DNA of 7,528 bases from Candidatus Heimdallarchaeota archaeon (GTDB lineage Archaea; Asgardarchaeota; Heimdallarchaeia; Heimdallarchaeales; Heimdallarchaeaceae): contig DAOVRE010000073.1 of NCBI GenBank assembly GCA_030628305.1, positions 1-7,528 of the forward strand, written 5' to 3'. The translations under genes and the position numbers were made by a program. Shown piece after piece: positions 5,269 to 7,528 of the stretch (within the stretch, counting starts at the first letter, position 1; every line of letters begins with the position of its first letter). The notes below the pieces were generated by a model, which searched no databases, had not been told where the DNA came from, and saw nothing but the letters and a program-made list of their open reading frames with translations.

Positions 5269-5964
5269 CTAATTCTGTTTACTCCCGCAAAGAGGGCAAT
5301 AATAGGAATCTGAAGAAAGTTCATGTCCACATCTAACACAAAATACTGTTGAGCCATCACCTTTTTGTTGAATCAAGGAAAGAATCTCAAATGTGCGATG
5401 GATTAAATCTATTAATGCGAGAAAAGCATTTACTATATTTTCTTGATACTTCTCTTCTTTGAGTTCTTTGTTATTTAGTTCAATTCTAGAAAAAGCACAA
5501 AGATTAGTCGGTACATTTGATATCTTAAGTTGTAATTCTTTGCGCAATTTTGAAGGAAATTTGTCCCGTGATCCAATCATTATAGTATCAAGAAACTCTT
5601 TGTTAAGAAGAAGATCAGGATAACATGCATCTATGGTTGCATCAGATAGCAACTGATTCATAAATGCTTTAGATTCACTTAAAACATCGAACTTGGGGGG
5701 TTTAGATTGAAAAGTAACAAAATCATTACTTTCGACTTTTGTGTCATCTACCATCCAAATCATATCAGCAATAGTAGTCTTCCCATTTTCATATAATCTG
5801 ACAATTAATCTAGTCGGAAGCACTTCACGGAGACGAAAACCATAGAAAGTATTTTTTTTATTATTATCATTAAAATACAAAGTTGGATAAAGAGCGCTAC
5901 TACTAATTGACCCTCCATATATTGAACTGATAGCTCTAAATATAAGATTGGCAGCAGCTTCCAT
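5269..5964 (-). CDS. uncharacterised protein with C-terminal zinc ribbon
   Basis: I do not recognise the main body. The 231-residue protein has no membrane helix. The first 90 residues look mixed alpha/beta (YGFRLREVLPTRLIVRLYE, 41-59, and TTIADMIWMVDD, 63-74). The middle is mostly charged helix, and a long helix (about 172-200) could be a coiled coil. It ends in a zinc ribbon with pairs C209/C212 (FCVRCGHEL) and C223/C226 (YYCPLCGSK), spaced CxxC-10-CxxC. Such terminal ribbons are common in archaeal regulatory or nucleic-acid-related proteins, but that does not assign a function. The frame extends back to TTG 5994, which lies inside the TATA box; ATG 5964, six bases after the expected transcription start, is preferred. 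It is divergent from the pilin gene. Confidence 0.75.
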   Translation of the reverse strand: MEAAANLIFRAISSIYGGSISSSALYPTLYFNDNNKKNTFYGFRLREVLPTRLIVRLYENGKTTIADMIWMVDDTKVESNDFVTFQSKPPKFDVLSESKAFMNQLLSDATIDACYPDLLLNKEFLDTIMIGSRDKFPSKLRKELQLKISNVPTNLCAFSRIELNNKELKEEKYQENIVNAFLALIDLIHRTFEILSLIQQKGDGSTVFCVRCGHELSSDSYYCPLCGSKQN

Positions 5965-5992
5965 TTGCTTCAAATAGTTAAGGGCATACAGC

Positions 5993-6000
5993 AATATAAA
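5993..6000 (-). promoter_or_regulatory. TATA box of the zinc-ribbon gene
   Basis: On the - strand TTTATATT begins 36 bp before ATG 5964. It matches the box before the small beta-protein gene base for base, predicting a leader of about six bases. Confidence 0.6.
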
Positions 6001-6003
6001 CCA

Positions 6004-6017
6004 TTGCGAATTTGCAA
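6004..6017. promoter_or_regulatory. near-perfect palindrome, possible operator
   Basis: TTGCGAATTTGCAA is a 14-bp palindrome with one mismatched pair. It lies immediately upstream of the zinc-ribbon gene's TATA box, over the expected BRE, where a bound dimeric protein could block TFB. The same intergenic region serves the divergent pilin gene. Chance occurrence in AT-rich DNA cannot be excluded. Confidence 0.3.
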
Positions 6018-6063
6018 GAAGAAGCTTTTATGGAAGGATAAAGGTAACCACAAAAACAATCGC

Positions 6064-6071
6064 TATATTTT
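6064..6071 (+). promoter_or_regulatory. candidate TATA box of the pilin gene
   Basis: TATATTTT lies 66 bp before ATG 6130. A start about 30 bp downstream gives a leader of around 36 nt, which would contain the GGTGA site. This length is close to the leader inferred for rpl44e. Confidence 0.45.
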
Positions 6072-6116
6072 TAAGCAATTTTTGACAAAGAGAAAAACAA
6101 TACAACATAGTATAAT

Positions 6117-6121
6117 GGTGA
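6117..6121 (+). promoter_or_regulatory. Shine-Dalgarno site deciding the pilin start
   Basis: GGTGA lies eight bases before ATG 6130. It overlaps the earlier in-frame ATG 6115 (ATGGTGA), so that ATG is better seen as part of the leader. Confidence 0.6.
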
Positions 6122-6129
6122 ATACAAAA

Positions 6130-6549
6130 ATGAAGAAAAGAGCCGTATCTCCAGTAATTGCAACTGTATTGCTTATTGCACTAGTAACTGCAGCAGCCGC
6201 TATAGTTTTTCTAGTAGTAATACCAATGTTAAACCCTGCCCCTATTGCTTTGATTACAGTTACTCCAGGATCAACTGATGCTGGTGGTGGCGATAGAGCA
6301 ATCGCAGTAAAAATCGACGCAAAAAATGGACCGTTAAATATCACGGGTGTGACAGTAACCGGCGTAGCTAGTGTTACATTGTTGGACTCTCCAACGGGTT
6401 CGAGCGTTATTTATAACATTGTAGCTCAAGATGGATCTATGACAGTTTACATAGTTGGTGCTTTTTCAGTAGCAACTGAATACAGTATAACGATCTCATT
6501 TGAATCTGGTGTAAGCACAATATCATCAACCTTTGCACACACAGCATAA
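6130..6549 (+). CDS. type IV pilin-like protein with class III signal peptide
   Basis: The 139-residue product starts MKKRAVSPVIATVLLIALVT, the classic archaeal type IV pilin N-terminus: a short basic leader (KKR), a small residue at the cut site and a hydrophobic helix (6-32) that both anchors the protein and packs the filament core. A PibD/FlaK-type prepilin peptidase should cut after A5. The remainder (36-139) is a beta-rich head full of Val, Thr, Ser and Gly, with one N-glycosylation sequon (N70-I-T) and no cysteine. It may form an adhesive filament or sit as a minor pilin, but no assembly ATPase, membrane platform or peptidase gene is in the window. A longer frame upstream from 5965 covers promoter DNA and is rejected. 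The start at 6130 is set by GGTGA and by the family pattern. A long T tract follows. Confidence 0.9.
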   Translation: MKKRAVSPVIATVLLIALVTAAAAIVFLVVIPMLNPAPIALITVTPGSTDAGGGDRAIAVKIDAKNGPLNITGVTVTGVASVTLLDSPTGSSVIYNIVAQDGSMTVYIVGAFSVATEYSITISFESGVSTISSTFAHTA

Positions 6550-6581
6550 TTTTTTTCCTTTCTTTTTCTTTCTTATTTTTT
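6550..6581 (+). terminator. T-rich terminator after the pilin gene
   Basis: Immediately after the TAA stop come T7, T5 and T6 runs broken by C, with no hairpin. This is a typical archaeal oligo-T terminator and separates the pilin from the next promoter. Confidence 0.6.
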
Positions 6582-6609
6582 AATACAAATCATATTCAAA
6601 AAGCACACC

Positions 6610-6617
6610 TTTATGTA
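6610..6617 (+). promoter_or_regulatory. candidate TATA box upstream of 6642
   Basis: TTTATGTA begins 32 bp before ATG 6642. No Shine-Dalgarno sequence is seen, so the mRNA would be leaderless or have a leader of about two bases. Confidence 0.5.
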
Positions 6618-6641
6618 TAACAACAATATTTCTCATCAGCA

Positions 6642-7349
6642 ATGTTGAAGAAATTGTCGAAACCGGAAACATCCACTGAACTAGAACAAGTTGTAACCAA
6701 GCTATATGGTGAACAAGTTTCAGTCCTAGAACTTATAGATTCAACATCTGCGACAAAGAAAGCATCTATCTCTCTTTTCTTGGAAAAGGAAAAAATAATG
6801 GGTTATTTAATTTGGATGCTAGAAATTGAAGTAGATGAAGAATCAAAGGAAAAAGTCAAAACGCTAGTCGTTGACGAAATTGTTATTCTTCCCGATTTCC
6901 ACAAACTTGAAACAGCAAAAGAGCTAATAGTAGATATTGATACTCTATCAAAAGATAAAGAATGTTCTATGATAGAGATGACTTTACCTAGTCAATCTTT
7001 CTGGATTATACCTATTTTCATTCAAGAAGGAGAGTATGTTTCATCAGCATTAAGAGTAACTAAAGAGCTACAAAAAAGAACTGAATTTGTTTCGATTTAT
7101 AATAACGCTAATGAAAAAATCAAACCTGAATTCACAGAAGTGATGGTATCTAAGAATGATTCATACCAACTAGAAATTATTGGAGAACCAACGGATTATA
7201 GGAAACTTCTAGAACAAGGTTATAATCCTGAAATCATTAGTATGGTTTTCTATATTGAAGATGAAGCGATTGAAGAAAGCATGAAATCAATCAATAGCAT
7301 AACAGAATGGCAAGAGTACTCTATCTCATTAGTTAAAATGATCAACTAA
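6642..7349 (+). CDS. uncharacterised protein, weakly GNAT acetyltransferase-like
   Basis: The 235-residue protein has no signal peptide, membrane helix or cysteine cluster. Residues 50-140 follow the strand-helix order of GNAT N-acetyltransferases: IMGYLIWMLEIE (52-63) as the central hairpin, VKTLVVDEIVILPDF (72-86) like the strand before the acetyl-CoA loop, then a helix (91-104) and CSMIEMTLP (108-116). The acetyl-CoA signature R/Q-x-x-G-x-G/A is not present (HKLETAKEL stands in its place), so a catalytically active GNAT is doubtful. The C-terminal 90 residues are charged, with no motif I recognise. It is a single-gene unit with its own TATA box and ends four bases before the convergent phosphodiesterase gene. 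Confidence 0.65.
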   Translation: MLKKLSKPETSTELEQVVTKLYGEQVSVLELIDSTSATKKASISLFLEKEKIMGYLIWMLEIEVDEESKEKVKTLVVDEIVILPDFHKLETAKELIVDIDTLSKDKECSMIEMTLPSQSFWIIPIFIQEGEYVSSALRVTKELQKRTEFVSIYNNANEKIKPEFTEVMVSKNDSYQLEIIGEPTDYRKLLEQGYNPEIISMVFYIEDEAIEESMKSINSITEWQEYSISLVKMIN

Positions 7350-7353
7350 ATAT

Positions 7354-7528
7354 TCATTCTTCTTTCAAAAATAAGTTAATCATTTCCCTTGTTTTCTTAG
7401 GACAATCTGTTATTATTCCATCAACCTTCTTCTTAACGAGTTTCTGAATATCTTTTTGTCTATTTACAGTCCACGGATAAACTTTCTTCCCAAGATTGTG
7501 ATAATAATCTACATGAGAAGAAGACAAT
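7354..7528 (-). CDS. glycerophosphodiester phosphodiesterase, C-terminal part (partial)
   Basis: Only the last 57 residues are inside the window; the gene continues beyond 7528. The fragment shows the end of the GDPD TIM barrel: KKVYPWTVNRQKDIQKLV (strand 7 with the conserved W-T-V-N and the following helix) and then VDGIITDCPKKTREM (strand 8 with the G-I-I-T-D-x-P motif). The family hydrolyses glycerophosphodiesters to glycerol phosphate and an alcohol. The catalytic His and Glu residues lie in the missing N-terminal part, so activity and any signal peptide cannot be judged. It is convergent with the gene ending at 7349, four bases away. Confidence 0.85.
   Translation of the reverse strand, partial: LSSSHVDYYHNLGKKVYPWTVNRQKDIQKLVKKKVDGIITDCPKKTREMINLFLKEE

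Noticed and set aside
5965..6129. N-terminal extension of the pilin
   Set aside because: It would bury the class III signal peptide 55 residues inside the protein, and it overlaps the start and promoter of the divergent gene. GGTGA before ATG 6130 gives the canonical pilin start.
6130..6549. Archaellin (archaellum filament protein) rather than pilin
   Set aside because: The MKKRAVSPVIATVLLIALV start fits the general archaeal pilin N-terminal domain, and no archaellum genes lie nearby. An archaellin identity cannot be supported.
1..7528. CRISPR array, insertion sequence, prophage or restriction-modification operon
   Set aside because: There are no regularly spaced repeats, transposase, integrase, terminal inverted repeats or methylase. 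The nuclease-like gene stands alone.

Overview
The window comes from an AT-rich archaeon (roughly one third G+C by eye). It carries archaeal/eukaryotic-type information-processing genes (RNA polymerase subunit K/Rpo6, ribosomal protein L44e), a Sec11-like Ser/His/Asp signal peptidase and an archaeal type IV pilin with a class III signal peptide. TATA boxes lie about 30 bp before many start codons. The mix would fit an Asgard-type or other deep archaeal lineage, but nothing here fixes the phylum.

Layout. Positions 1-368 hold no protein gene. Two imperfect copies of a T-rich block (29-114 and 217-304) flank a TATA box and a possible small RNA (about 141-200). Then, all on +, come rpoK (369-677), rpl44e (751-1053) and the sucC-sucD operon (1147-2289, 2291-3163), which ends in a hairpin-plus-T-run terminator. 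Convergent to it on - is a signal peptidase I with an extra cytoplasmic linker, a third membrane helix and a C-terminal ectodomain (3205-4425). Divergent from that, on +, are a small all-beta protein of unknown function (4540-4851) and a small protein resembling Mrr-type PD-(D/E)xK nucleases (4925-5260). The latter converges on a - strand protein with a C-terminal zinc ribbon (5269-5964). Further on, on +, are a type IV pilin-like protein (6130-6549) and a weakly GNAT-like protein (6642-7349). The window closes on the C-terminal end of a glycerophosphodiester phosphodiesterase on - (7354-7528, running off the edge).

How the genes fit together. rpoK and rpl44e are housekeeping transcription/translation genes, and sucCD encode the two subunits of ADP-forming succinyl-CoA ligase. 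The signal peptidase and the pilin both concern the cell surface but are in separate transcription units; pilins are normally cut by a different, PibD/FlaK-type peptidase. The remaining genes look like unlinked single-gene units.

Expression signals form a clear pattern. Four genes (sucC, the signal peptidase, the beta protein, the nuclease-like protein) have a TATA-like octamer whose first base is exactly 30 bp before the A of ATG, which implies leaderless mRNAs. Two more have 32 and 36 bp. The internal operon gene sucD, and also rpoK, rpl44e and the pilin, instead carry GGAGG or GGTGA-type Shine-Dalgarno sequences. This pattern moves several start codons downstream of the longest open frame. 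I found no clear new multi-gene system. The best leads are the signal peptidase with its extra ectodomain, the possible small RNA upstream of rpoK, and the orphan nuclease-like protein.
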